Notes under the pieces: model-generated
Seen by the model: the letters and a program-made list of their open reading frames with translations, nothing else
Database searches by the model: none
What the model was told of the DNA's origin: nothing
DNA from: CAWUEX02 sp963921305
GTDB lineage: Bacteria > Pseudomonadota > Alphaproteobacteria > Rhodospirillales > Rhodospirillaceae
Assembly (NCBI GenBank): GCA_963921305.4
Contig: CAWUEX030000002.1
Location: forward strand, 620,001 to 684,000
DNA length: 64,000 bases
Direction: 5' to 3'
Program-made: the position numbers and the translations under genes
Shown: in pieces, positions 43,330 through 51,776 of the stretch
Layout of the letters: each line of letters starts with the position of its first letter
How positions within the stretch are numbered: the first letter of the stretch is position 1

Positions 43330-44522
43330 TTAGCTTTCGGGCGCGGCGATGATGCCGCGCGCGACGGTGTTGGGAATGCGGGGCACGTCGAAGCCGGGTT
43401 TAATCGGGTTACGTCCAAGCGCGGGACCGATGCGCACCACGACCAGATCAAGCGACGGCGCCACCCAGACATGCTGTTGGCCGCGCCCCCAGGTGAGGAA
43501 CGTGTCGCGGGCGACATACGGCTCGGACGCAATCGGCTGCGTGCTGCCCGAACCTTCAGGAAACGGCGGGTCGCCATAGCCGAGCCAGATTTGGTAGCCG
43601 TAGTGCTGCGCCGACGGCGACGGCGTGATCATCTCTTCGATCCAGGCTTCCGACACAACGCGGTTGCCGTCGACCAAACCTTTGTTCAACAACATCACAC
43701 CGACGCGCGCCCAGTCCATCGCCGTCGCGGCCAAACAACAAGAGGTGTGCGCGCTGCCACCTTCACTGTCGAGCCACACTTGGGCCCGGTCACCGCCCAT
43801 GGGCCGCCATAGTTTTCTTCCAAGTAAGCGGCGTAGCGTTTTCCAGTGGCGCGCTCGATCACCACGCCGAGGAGTTCCGAGTTCAAATTGTTGTACTCGT
43901 AGCGTGTGCCTTGGTCCCAGTCCGCGAGTGGCAAATTGAATAAGGGTGTTACGCTGTCACCGGAGTAGAGCCAATTAAGGTTGCCGCTGAACGGATTGAG
44001 GCCGAAGCGATACTGGCCGTAGCCCGACGACATCTGCAGCAGGTTCTTGAGGGTGACATCGCCGCGCGGATTGTCCTGCCACTCTTCGATATATTTACGG
44101 ACGGGATCGTTGACCGACTCAATATCGCCATCCTCAATCGCCGTGCCGATGAACAATCCCATCAGAGTCTTATGCATGGACTGGGATTCGGTGAGCTGAT
44201 TGGCGCTGCGGCCGTCCGCATACCATTCAAGTTGGACCCGTCCGTCGTGAACGACGATCACGGCATAGGAGTTGAATTCACGGGCGTAGGCGACGGCGGC
44301 TTCCAGCGCGTCTTCGGAGATGGTGCGCGTGTCCGGTGACGCCGTGGGAATAATAAATGTACTTCCCCCATCAACCTCTTCGAACGGCGTCAGCCCTTCC
44401 TCCGGTGTGGGATCGAACAGCATGACGTACCGACGCCACAGCCACGGGTCCTGCCAGTACACGGCATTCACCGCGATAAACAGCGCCAGCACCGCCCAGA
44501 CAAGAATCCTTTTGAGAGTCAC
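43330..44522 (-). pseudogene. beta-lactamase-fold serine hydrolase, frameshifted
   Basis: Two overlapping frames form one serine hydrolase of about 397 residues. The first, from GTG 44522 with GGAGGG upstream, has an N-terminal membrane anchor (ILVWAVLALFIAVNAVYW), the SMHK nucleophile motif and reaches YAAYLEE. The second frame then reads KLWRPMGGDRAQVWLD, paired Cys, DWARVGVM and YGYQIW, as in the intact relatives at 11272-12582 and 46707-47909. The break is at a run of four T at 43813-43816 (A on the coding strand); a fifth would restore the frame. This is either a homopolymer sequencing error or a recent null allele. Confidence 0.88.
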
Positions 44523-44733
44523 ATTCCCTCCTCAAGACGCGCGTACGTCGTTCAAAACCAGCATGCGCGCGGGAGCTGTTTTACCGCCCGCGTGCATGTG
44601 GGGGTGAGACGCGGAACCGATTGTCCGCAGTTTGGTCATAAACAGGTGGGCACAGCGGACTTCGTCCTCGAAGGGATAGGGTGTCGCCATCCGAGCCACG
44701 GCCACCTTATGGGATGGGGAGCCCACGCCGTCC

Positions 44734-45930
44734 ATGCGTTTGATCTTCTTGATTATTCTGCTCGACCTCATGGGGGTCGGGCTGATCCTGCCGCTGTTCC
44801 CCTTCATCGCCATGGACATCGGCCTGACGGCTGAGTCGATCACCCTGGTTCTCGCGATCTACCCCATCGCGCAGTTTTTCGCCGGACCGGTGTGGGGCCG
44901 GTTGTCCGATAAGTATGGCCGCCGGCCAATCCTGATGATCAGCATGGTGGGCGCCGTGGCGTCCTACACGCTGCTGGGCTTTGCCGACACCGTGTTCATG
45001 CTGATGGCCTCGCGCCTGGTCGGCGGTATTTCCGCGGGCAATCTGGCTGCCGCGTTCGCGTACATCACCGACATCACCACGCCGGAGAACCGCGCCAAGG
45101 GCATGGGCTTGATCGGCGGTGCACTGAGCCTCGGCTTCATTCTCGGACCGGCGGTCGGCGGACTGCTGGCCGGCAGTGACCCCGAGAACGCCAACTTGTC
45201 ACTCGTGGCCTTCGTCGCCGGAGGCACCAGCTTTCTCGCCTTGATTGGCACCATTTTCTTCCTGCCCGAGTCCTTGTCCGACGAGCTGCGTGCCAAGATC
45301 GCCGCACGGCCCAAGATGAACCGGCTGCAACAGTTCAAAGTGGTGAGCGCGCGGGGCGCCCTGCTCACCCTGTTTGCGGCCGCGCTGATTTTCTCCGCCG
45401 CAGAAAGCGTGTTCACCACGACGTTTCCGTTGTTCGCCGACGCGAAGCTCGGTCTCGGCCCGCGCGAGGTCGGACTCATTCTGTCCTTCGCCGGCGTGGT
45501 CATGGTGATCATGCAACTGAAAGCCATCGGTCCGTTGTCGAAAAAGTTCGGCGAACTGAATCTGATCACCGCCGGCTGTTTCATGTACGCCATCGGTCTC
45601 GCACTGGTCGCCACCTCCAACAGCATTCCGCAGATGCTGGTGGCACAGATTTTCCTGCCCATCGGCCTCAGCATCGTTAATCCGAGTTTGTCGTCGTTGA
45701 TTTCCAAGGAGTGCGCCGACACCGAACGGGGGATCGTCATGGGGCTGTATCAATCGGTCGGCAGTTTGGGGCGCGGCATGGGACCAATTTACTCGGGCAC
45801 CCTATTCGGCCAGATCAGCATCTACGCACCGTACGTGTACAGCATCGCGTCCATGGTGCCCGTGCTGGGATTGATCTACGTCGTGCGGATGCGTGGTAGA
45901 GACACGACACCCGATGCGCCTGCTGAATAG
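44734..45930 (+). CDS. MFS transporter, DHA1/TetA-like
   Basis: Twelve-helix exporter of 398 residues. The first helix (LIILLDLMGVGLILPLFPFI) and loop motif A (GRLSDKYGRRPILM) are of the DHA1 drug:H+ antiporter group that includes TetA. Motif C is visible as GGALSLGFILGPAVGG at helix 5. The start is ATG 44734. Efflux of a toxic substrate is likely; tetracycline should not be presumed. It is divergent from the serine-hydrolase/aldo-keto reductase cluster and convergent with the next gene. Confidence 0.93.
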   Translation: MRLIFLIILLDLMGVGLILPLFPFIAMDIGLTAESITLVLAIYPIAQFFAGPVWGRLSDKYGRRPILMISMVGAVASYTLLGFADTVFMLMASRLVGGISAGNLAAAFAYITDITTPENRAKGMGLIGGALSLGFILGPAVGGLLAGSDPENANLSLVAFVAGGTSFLALIGTIFFLPESLSDELRAKIAARPKMNRLQQFKVVSARGALLTLFAAALIFSAAESVFTTTFPLFADAKLGLGPREVGLILSFAGVVMVIMQLKAIGPLSKKFGELNLITAGCFMYAIGLALVATSNSIPQMLVAQIFLPIGLSIVNPSLSSLISKECADTERGIVMGLYQSVGSLGRGMGPIYSGTLFGQISIYAPYVYSIASMVPVLGLIYVVRMRGRDTTPDAPAE

Positions 45931-45933
45931 CCG

Positions 45934-46707
45934 CTAAAGGACGTCGATTCCTGACTGCCATCCGTTCAACAGCGGATGGCGCGGCGCATTGCCGGGATCG
46001 CCGGTGTCGGGCAAGTCCAGCGCGTTGCGCATCGCCCAGGTCAGGCACAAGTTGGACGAAATCACGGGCCTCTTCGTCCATTCCATCAGTGCGACAATGG
46101 CGGTCATGCTGGGCATGCCGGTCCCGGTGAGAAGAATGGCGTCGGCGGCTGAGAAGTCCACTTTGTGAAGGGTATCCAGCGCGTCCTGGGCGCGGAGTTC
46201 GTATATGGCACGGGTATCGTCCGACGTGATGGCAATCCGCGTGGTGTTCACAACGTCAAAACCGCGGCCAGCCCAGTAGTCTCGGCTCATGTCCACCGAC
46301 CACTGGGGATAGGGCGCGCCAATGGCAAGCTTGGAGACGTTCATTTCTTTGAGGGCTTGTTCGATGGCCAGCCCGGCGGAAATCACGGGGTAGCCCTTGA
46401 GATCGGAGAGGCGTTTGAGCTCTTCATCCTCCGCCTCGCGTCCGACAAGATAGGTCGACGCAGTGCAGGCGAATCCGCATACGTCTAATTTCAAAGTGTC
46501 ATAGGTGGTGAGAGTTCTTTCCAGGCCGGTGAAGTACTCGAGATAGCGGTCTTTGGGTTCGGCATGCTGGCTGGTCAGACGCGACGCCAGCAGCGTCGTG
46601 CGCGGCGGCAGATAGGCCGCGATTTCCGGCTCAACCGTGGGATTGGCCTGTGGCACGGAAACCCCGATACGCCCGCGCGAGCCATAATCCCGTGCATGTT
46701 CAACCAT
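45934..46707 (-). CDS. maleate isomerase/arylmalonate decarboxylase-like protein (Asp/Glu racemase superfamily)
   Basis: Protein of 257 residues of the Asp/Glu racemase superfamily. The 'RGRIGVSVPQANPTVEPEIAAYLPP' opening and 'FACTASTYLVG' are typical; the cysteine of FACTAST fits the first catalytic Cys. At the place where the second Cys is expected the sequence is LTGTGMPSM, so Gly seems to replace it. This would favour a decarboxylase- or lyase-type single-cysteine chemistry over two-base racemisation, which is inference. Its ATG shares one base with the upstream TGA (TGATG), so it is coupled to the serine hydrolase gene. Confidence 0.87.
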   Translation of the reverse strand: MVEHARDYGSRGRIGVSVPQANPTVEPEIAAYLPPRTTLLASRLTSQHAEPKDRYLEYFTGLERTLTTYDTLKLDVCGFACTASTYLVGREAEDEELKRLSDLKGYPVISAGLAIEQALKEMNVSKLAIGAPYPQWSVDMSRDYWAGRGFDVVNTTRIAITSDDTRAIYELRAQDALDTLHKVDFSAADAILLTGTGMPSMTAIVALMEWTKRPVISSNLCLTWAMRNALDLPDTGDPGNAPRHPLLNGWQSGIDVL

Positions 46708-47909
46708 CAGTCCATCTCCTCTGTTTCAGCCCTACCAGGCATGCCGTCGAGCAGCATGTTGACGATTTTGGCATCGTCCCAGGAGAAATCGATCCGCCCC
46801 GTACGGTACGCGACCAAACCGGCGGAAGGAACGACGTAGAGGCGCTGGCCGCCGCGGCCTTCGATGTACATGACATCATCAGCCAAAAATGCCTCGGACA
46901 CCGGTGCGCGGCGATTGCCGGGTTCGCTGATCAGGCGGTTACCGGTGTAAGGCGACCCCAGCCAAACGTGGAAACCGAAGTTGGGATTGAGACGCGTCCC
47001 GGTCATCACTCTGTCTACCCACTCGAGCGACATGATCTGTGTGTCGCTCATCCGGCCGCCGTTAGCGAGCATGACGCCGAGGCGCATCCAGTCCATCGGC
47101 CGGGTTTGAATGCAGCAGAAGATGCGCGCGGTGCCGCCGGGGTGGTCGAGCCGCACCTGGGCGAACCCAGCCCCCAAGGGCTGCCAAAGATATTGGCGCA
47201 CAAAGTCAGCGTAGCGCATGCCCGTTGCGCCAACGAGCACAGCATGAAGCGCCTGGCTGTTGACGTGATTGAAATCGAACTGGGTGCCAGGCGTGAACGC
47301 CAGTGGCATATCGTTGACCGGACCATCAAGGTCTGTGCCGAAAAACAACCGCTGAACCGGAGAGAAGACACTCGGCGAGGATTCGACTTGGGCCAGGCCG
47401 CTCGTCATTTCCAGCAGTTGGCCAACGGAGATGTCGCCGCGCGCATCGTCCGCCCATGCAGAGATGTAATCCGACGCTGGTTGGTCGAGTGATGAAATAA
47501 ATCCCTTATCGGCGGCAAGCGCGACGACGACACCCAGCAGACCTTTGTGCATGGACTGAGAGTCGATGATGGTGGAGCGGTCGTACCCTTCACCGTAGTG
47601 CTCGAGCTCAAGCTGGCCGTTGACGGCAACCAGAAAGGCGATGCTGTCGTAGTCCTCCGCGTAGGCCTGGGCTGCAGCCAAAGCCCCTCCGGTGATGACG
47701 CGGTCGCCGGGGATAGCTTCGGGTAAAGGCGGGCTGGGTCCGTCGGCAATGCGGTCGACCGGCTCATACCAGTTCCAGTCGGTCAGCACAGCCTCTTCTC
47801 CAGGCTGGTTAAACCACCGCTGCCAGAATACGCGGTCGGAATAGACATAACCGGCGAGAAGCGCGAGAACGATGCCCACACCCCAGCCGATCCGTCCAAT
47901 CTGTGACAT
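46707..47909 (-). CDS. beta-lactamase-fold serine hydrolase, membrane anchored
   Basis: Serine hydrolase of 400 residues with an uncleaved-looking N-terminal anchor (VGIVLALLAGYVYSDRVFW). The nucleophile motif is SMHK in IIDSQSMHKG; later landmarks are 'DDARGDISVGQLLEMTSG', 'QYLWQPLG', FCC before DWMRLGVML and 'NFGFHVWLG'. It is the intact counterpart of the frameshifted gene at 43330-44522. Likely an esterase or amidase acting in the periplasm. Coupled with the maleate-isomerase-like gene. Confidence 0.9.
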   Translation of the reverse strand: MSQIGRIGWGVGIVLALLAGYVYSDRVFWQRWFNQPGEEAVLTDWNWYEPVDRIADGPSPPLPEAIPGDRVITGGALAAAQAYAEDYDSIAFLVAVNGQLELEHYGEGYDRSTIIDSQSMHKGLLGVVVALAADKGFISSLDQPASDYISAWADDARGDISVGQLLEMTSGLAQVESSPSVFSPVQRLFFGTDLDGPVNDMPLAFTPGTQFDFNHVNSQALHAVLVGATGMRYADFVRQYLWQPLGAGFAQVRLDHPGGTARIFCCIQTRPMDWMRLGVMLANGGRMSDTQIMSLEWVDRVMTGTRLNPNFGFHVWLGSPYTGNRLISEPGNRRAPVSEAFLADDVMYIEGRGGQRLYVVPSAGLVAYRTGRIDFSWDDAKIVNMLLDGMPGRAETEEMD

Positions 47910-47997
47910 GCCCCAACTCCCGGATGTTCATGGCGGCGATCTCACCGTAGCATTGGCGCTGTCAGACCACACAAGACTTCGATCGGATAGATTTACT

Positions 47998-49089
47998 ATG
48001 GCGTCACGTTTTAGCTTGCCCGTCGTTACGTTTTTAGCGCTTCTCGCGGCCATCGCGCCTTGGACACAGGCTGCGGCCCAATTCGGCGGCATACCTGAGA
48101 CCCACTTCGATGACACCCCGCGTCCGCCTGCGCCGGACTATACAGACGCGGCGTTCTGGGCTGCACTGCCCGGCAAACCAGATTTGGCCGACCTCTCCCC
48201 GGCGGGCTCTGCCGTTTCCGACAATCAAGACACAGCCGCCGTGGATGTCTTCTACATTCACCCGACGACCTATCGCGGCGGGGAAAACTGGAACCAGGAC
48301 CTCGCCATGACCGACGTCAACACGTGGACGGATACCTCGGTCATCGCGCGGCAAGCCAGCGCCTTTAACGGCTGCTGTAAAATTTATGCGCCACGCTACC
48401 GGCAGGCGACAATCTCGGCCCTCGGCGGCGTAGAACTGGGCGGTATGAAGGCCTATGAGTTTGCCTATCAAGACGTGCTGGCCGCATGGCAGCATTATCT
48501 GGAGACTTGGAACGACGGCAGGCCGTTCATGATTGTCGGGCACAGCCAGGGTGCGCTACACGCCCAGACACTGCTCAAAAACGAGATCGCGGGCACACCA
48601 TTGGCGGATCGCATGGTCGCGGCATACGTCATCGGCATTGCCATTCCCGAAGGCTGGGTTGAACGCTCCCTTGAGGGCATCCCGGTTTGCCAGGCCGCGA
48701 CGGAGACCGGCTGTTTTGTTTCCTGGAACACGTTCGATCATGACGGCGACCCGTCTGCCGGGGTCGATCGCGCCAAAAGCCAGTATCGCGCGGAATTTGG
48801 CACAAGCGATGGCCAAAACATCGTGTGCTGGTCACCGACATCACGGGCAGAGGGCGAGAATTCCGGAGCTTTACCCGGCGATCCAACGCAAACATCGCTG
48901 GCCGGGCTGGTTCCTGGATATGCTGCCGAATGCCGCGACGGGACATTGTGGACAACAACACCCGATGGCACCTCTTTTCACCTCACTTTATTCGCCGGCG
49001 GCAACTTACACATGCATGACGTCGACCTCTTTTATGAGGACATCCGCTTGAATGCGGTCGAGCGGGTTGAAGCCTTCCACGGGCAATAA
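47998..49089 (+). CDS. secreted DUF3089 alpha/beta-hydrolase
   Basis: Exported hydrolase of 363 residues from ATG 47998; a signal peptide ends near TQAAAQ. I recognise DUF3089 from 'DTAAVDVFYIHPTTYRGGENWN', 'CCKIYAPRYRQAT' and the nucleophile motif GHSQGALH with Ser183. The segment 'TGCFVSWNTFDHDGDPSAG' is also conserved in this family. Probably a lipase or esterase; substrate unknown. It ends 233 bases before the electron-transfer operon and is not obviously part of it. Confidence 0.9.
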   Translation: MASRFSLPVVTFLALLAAIAPWTQAAAQFGGIPETHFDDTPRPPAPDYTDAAFWAALPGKPDLADLSPAGSAVSDNQDTAAVDVFYIHPTTYRGGENWNQDLAMTDVNTWTDTSVIARQASAFNGCCKIYAPRYRQATISALGGVELGGMKAYEFAYQDVLAAWQHYLETWNDGRPFMIVGHSQGALHAQTLLKNEIAGTPLADRMVAAYVIGIAIPEGWVERSLEGIPVCQAATETGCFVSWNTFDHDGDPSAGVDRAKSQYRAEFGTSDGQNIVCWSPTSRAEGENSGALPGDPTQTSLAGLVPGYAAECRDGTLWTTTPDGTSFHLTLFAGGNLHMHDVDLFYEDIRLNAVERVEAFHGQ

Positions 49090-49322
49090 ACGCATGGGTT
49101 ATCGCATCAGTTGAACCTTATCCACAGCCTGTGGATATCCCCCTCATTTTGCTCGGACCCGAAACCAAAAAAGTGCTGAATTAGAGGGCCCTAGGCGCTT
49201 TTCGGACTGACGCCCTGAGTAACCTGACGTTAACATAGGACTGATTAGTTCGGGGGACGAGGCAGGGGCGTTGATCGCCGTCTTCTGCCTTGCGAACAGA
49301 AAGTTCAATCGGGGTACGTGTC
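49090..49322. promoter_or_regulatory. Upstream region of the cytochrome operon, with inverted repeat
   Basis: This 233-base region should contain the promoter of the operon that follows. It holds a perfect 9-bp inverted repeat with one central base at 49119-49137 (TATCCACAG-C-CTGTGGATA). A TTGAAC at 49111 and GATATC near 49134, 17 bases apart, could be a -35/-10 pair straddling the repeat, but the match is weak. No other clear signal was found between 49140 and 49310. Confidence 0.4.
49118..49138. repeat. Inverted repeat resembling two facing DnaA boxes
   Basis: TTATCCACA at 49118-49126 is an exact consensus DnaA box; the opposing TGTGGATAT at 49130-49138 is one base off. They form a perfect 9-bp palindrome with a one-base centre. 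A two-fold symmetric operator for the regulator of the downstream operon is the alternative. No dnaA, parAB or AT-rich unwinding element is near, so I do not call an origin. Confidence 0.55.
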
Positions 49323-50951
49323 GTGAGCGACGCTTCATCAGGCGCGCAGTATAAGGTGGCTATTGTCGGCTCAGGCCCGGGGGGTCTGAGTGCCGGGGCG
49401 CACGCTGCCAAAATGGGCATGAAGCATGTGCTGCTTGAGCGGCAGGACCATGCCTCCGACACCATCTACAAATATCAAAAAGGCAAGTTTGTCATGGCCA
49501 CGCCTGACATTCTGCCGTTGCGTTCCGATATGTCGTTCCGTGCGGGCAAGCGTGAAGAAATTCTGGGCACGTGGGACGAAGGACTCGACTTTTACGGCGT
49601 CAACATTCGCTACAACGCCGACGTCTCGGGCATCGAAAAGCAAGGTAATGTCTTCCACCTCACCCTGAAAGGGGGGGACGTCATCACGGCGGAGTTCGTC
49701 GTGATGGCAATCGGGCTACAAGGCAACATCAATACGTTGCGATGCGAGGGCGGTGATCTGCCGCTTGTTCAATATCAGCTCGATGATCCGGAAGAATATG
49801 AAGACGAAACCATCGTCGTCATTGGCGCCGGTGACGCTGCGATTGAAAACGCCGTTGCCCTCGCCCAGCAGAATACGGTGGTTATCGTCAACCGGCGCGA
49901 GGAGTTCGCACGCGCCAAACAGGGCAACCTGTCACTGATCCTGAACGCGATCGATAAGGGTGACGTACAGTGTTACTACAAATCGTCGCCACTTCGCGTT
50001 GAACCCGACGCCATTATTCTTGAAACCGAAGACGGCGAAGCGAGGGTGCCCTGCAATCGCATCATCGCCCGGCTAGGCGCCTCACCCCCGCGCCGGTTCG
50101 TCGAAGCCTGCGGCGTAGAGTTCCCAAGCGATGACCCGACAGTCTTGCCGGAAGTCAGCCCTCAGTACGAATGCAACGTGTCGGGGATGTACATCATCGG
50201 GGCGCTTGGCGGCTATCCGCTGATCAAGCAGGCGATGAACCAAGGCTACGAGGTCATCGAGTACATTGCCGGCAACGACATTCCGCCGGCCGACGAACCC
50301 TTGCTGGAAGAAAAATTCGCCTCTATGGGCGATGTCGATGTCGACCAAGTGTTGGGCGCCATCCGCAAGACCATTCCCGTGTTCTCGAAACTGAACACGC
50401 TGCTACTGCGCGAATGCATGCTCGATTCGACGGTACACTCTTTCAAAGAAGGCGAGACCGTCTTAAAGAAGAATGACTATTCGGACACCTTCTACACGGT
50501 GTTCATCGGCCAGGTGGGAATCCAAGTCAATCCCACCGATCCCAGCCAGATTGTTACCCTGCGCGAAGGCGAATTCTTTGGCGAAATGGGTCTCATCTCG
50601 GGACGGCGCCGGACGGCGACCGTCGTCGCGGCAACGGACTGCGTGGAGTTCGAGACGCCGCGCCGGACCATGCTGAAACTGATTCAATCGGTGGACAGCG
50701 TCAAACGCGCACTCGATAAGACCTCGATCCTGCGGCAAGTCCAGATGCACCTCACTCCGGGTGTACCGGCGAACGAACTCGAGGAGTTGGTTGAAACGGC
50801 GGAGATTGAAAACTTTAAAGCCGGGCAAGTGCTGTTCAACCAAGGCGACATCGGCAACCACATGCATCTCATCCGCTCGGGGTCTTGCACCGTGTCGGTG
50901 AGCATCGGCGGGCGGGAAGTGGTGCTGAGTTATGTGCCCGCCGGCAACTAA
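49323..50951 (+). CDS. FAD/NAD(P) oxidoreductase with two cyclic-nucleotide-binding domains (first part of an interrupted fusion)
   Basis: Cytoplasmic flavoprotein starting at GTG 49323. Residues 1-330 are a two-dinucleotide-fold (thioredoxin-reductase-like) oxidoreductase: FAD motif GSGPGG at 16-21, second nucleotide motif IGAGDAA near 167-173, and a terminal 'SGMYIIGALGGYPLIKQAMNQGYEV'. There is no redox CxxC. A first cyclic-nucleotide-binding domain follows (about 355-460), with cassette FGEMGLISGRRRTATV. A second begins near 475 but is cut by TAA at codon 543, inside its cassette. The very same frame continues past the stop as IGEMALLSDQPRSATV, so this and the next entry are one gene. Confidence 0.9.
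   Translation: MSDASSGAQYKVAIVGSGPGGLSAGAHAAKMGMKHVLLERQDHASDTIYKYQKGKFVMATPDILPLRSDMSFRAGKREEILGTWDEGLDFYGVNIRYNADVSGIEKQGNVFHLTLKGGDVITAEFVVMAIGLQGNINTLRCEGGDLPLVQYQLDDPEEYEDETIVVIGAGDAAIENAVALAQQNTVVIVNRREEFARAKQGNLSLILNAIDKGDVQCYYKSSPLRVEPDAIILETEDGEARVPCNRIIARLGASPPRRFVEACGVEFPSDDPTVLPEVSPQYECNVSGMYIIGALGGYPLIKQAMNQGYEVIEYIAGNDIPPADEPLLEEKFASMGDVDVDQVLGAIRKTIPVFSKLNTLLLRECMLDSTVHSFKEGETVLKKNDYSDTFYTVFIGQVGIQVNPTDPSQIVTLREGEFFGEMGLISGRRRTATVVAATDCVEFETPRRTMLKLIQSVDSVKRALDKTSILRQVQMHLTPGVPANELEELVETAEIENFKAGQVLFNQGDIGNHMHLIRSGSCTVSVSIGGREVVLSYVPAGN
50949..50951 (+). other. In-frame TAA interrupting the CNB-ferredoxin fusion gene
   Basis: The TAA at 50949-50951 lies between 'SYVPAGN' and 'IGEMALLSDQPRSATV' with the same frame open on both sides. 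CNB domains usually have an aromatic residue here (G-x-Y/F-x-G-E), so a TAC or TAT tyrosine codon changed by one base fits. No slippery run, SECIS-like or obvious read-through context is visible. Confidence 0.8.
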
Positions 50952-50960
50952 ATTGGTGAG

Positions 50961-51764
50961 ATGGCGTTGCTGTCGGATCAGCCGCGCTCCGCTACGGTGC
51001 GGGCGGCCCACAACACGGAAACCATCTGTCTGTCCGGTGACGCGTTCAAGGCCGTGATGGACAAGAACGCGAATATTCGCGCCAGTGTCGAAGCTAAGTT
51101 CCGCGAACGGTTACGCCAGAACGAACAGATGGAAGAACGGCCCGAGGCCGGCAGCATCATTCAGTTCCTGATCGAGCAAGGCGTGGGTGAAGGAACGGAC
51201 GTTCTGCTCATCGACGAGAAATTGTGCATTCACTGCGACAACTGCGAGAAGGCGTGCGCCGAAACCCACAACGGCCTGTCGCGCCTCGACCGCGAGGCCG
51301 GGCCGTCGTTTCAGTCGCTGCACGTGCCGACGTCCTGCCGTCACTGCCAGCACCCGCATTGCATGTCTGACTGCCCGCCGGACGCGATCCACCGCGCACC
51401 CGATGGGGAGGTGTTTATCGATGACAGCTGCATCGGTTGCGGCAACTGCGAGAGCAATTGCCCCTATGGTGTGATTCAGCTGGCAACCTTGCCGGATGAG
51501 AAATTCGATCTGTTTGGCTGGCTATTCTTCGGCAAGGGCCCTGGACCGGGAGAAGAAGACGCCTACGCAAAGGTCAACGGAAATAAGCAGTCTGCGGGCG
51601 GTAACGGCACGGATGGTGGTGATGACCAAGCGATCAAGCGTGCAGTCAAATGCGATATGTGCAAAGGCATCGACGGTGGCGCAGCTTGCGTGCGCGCCTG
51701 CCCGACGGGTGCGGCGGCCCGCGTCAGTCCTGAAAAATTCATGACTCTGGCAGCATTGCGGTAG
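50961..51764 (+). CDS. DmsB-type four-cluster ferredoxin with partial CNB domain (second part of the interrupted fusion)
   Basis: In-frame continuation of the preceding gene, given here from the first ATG after the stop (267 residues). It begins with the end of the second cyclic-nucleotide-binding domain, then carries 16 cysteines in four groups: CIHCDNCEKAC (89-99), CRHCQHPHCMSDCP (126-139), CIGCGNCESNCP (157-168) and CDMC...CVRACP (231-248). This is the DmsB/HybA-like arrangement for four [4Fe-4S] clusters. It should pass electrons between the flavin module and the membrane protein encoded 12 bases downstream. ATG 50961 has a poor ribosome site, so independent expression would be weak. Confidence 0.9.
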   Translation: MALLSDQPRSATVRAAHNTETICLSGDAFKAVMDKNANIRASVEAKFRERLRQNEQMEERPEAGSIIQFLIEQGVGEGTDVLLIDEKLCIHCDNCEKACAETHNGLSRLDREAGPSFQSLHVPTSCRHCQHPHCMSDCPPDAIHRAPDGEVFIDDSCIGCGNCESNCPYGVIQLATLPDEKFDLFGWLFFGKGPGPGEEDAYAKVNGNKQSAGGNGTDGGDDQAIKRAVKCDMCKGIDGGAACVRACPTGAAARVSPEKFMTLAALR

Positions 51765-51776
51765 GACGGTTTAGCG

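Noticed and set aside
44734..45930. Tetracycline resistance gene
   Set aside because: The sequence is only generally DHA1/TetA-like; nothing shows specificity for tetracycline.
49118..49138. Replication origin suggested by facing DnaA boxes
   Set aside because: Only two boxes, no AT-rich unwinding region and no dnaA, dnaN, parAB or gidAB nearby.
50949..50951. Selenocysteine, pyrrolysine or genetic-code reassignment at the in-frame stop
   Set aside because: The codon is TAA, not TGA or TAG, and TAA is used as a normal stop by neighbouring genes.
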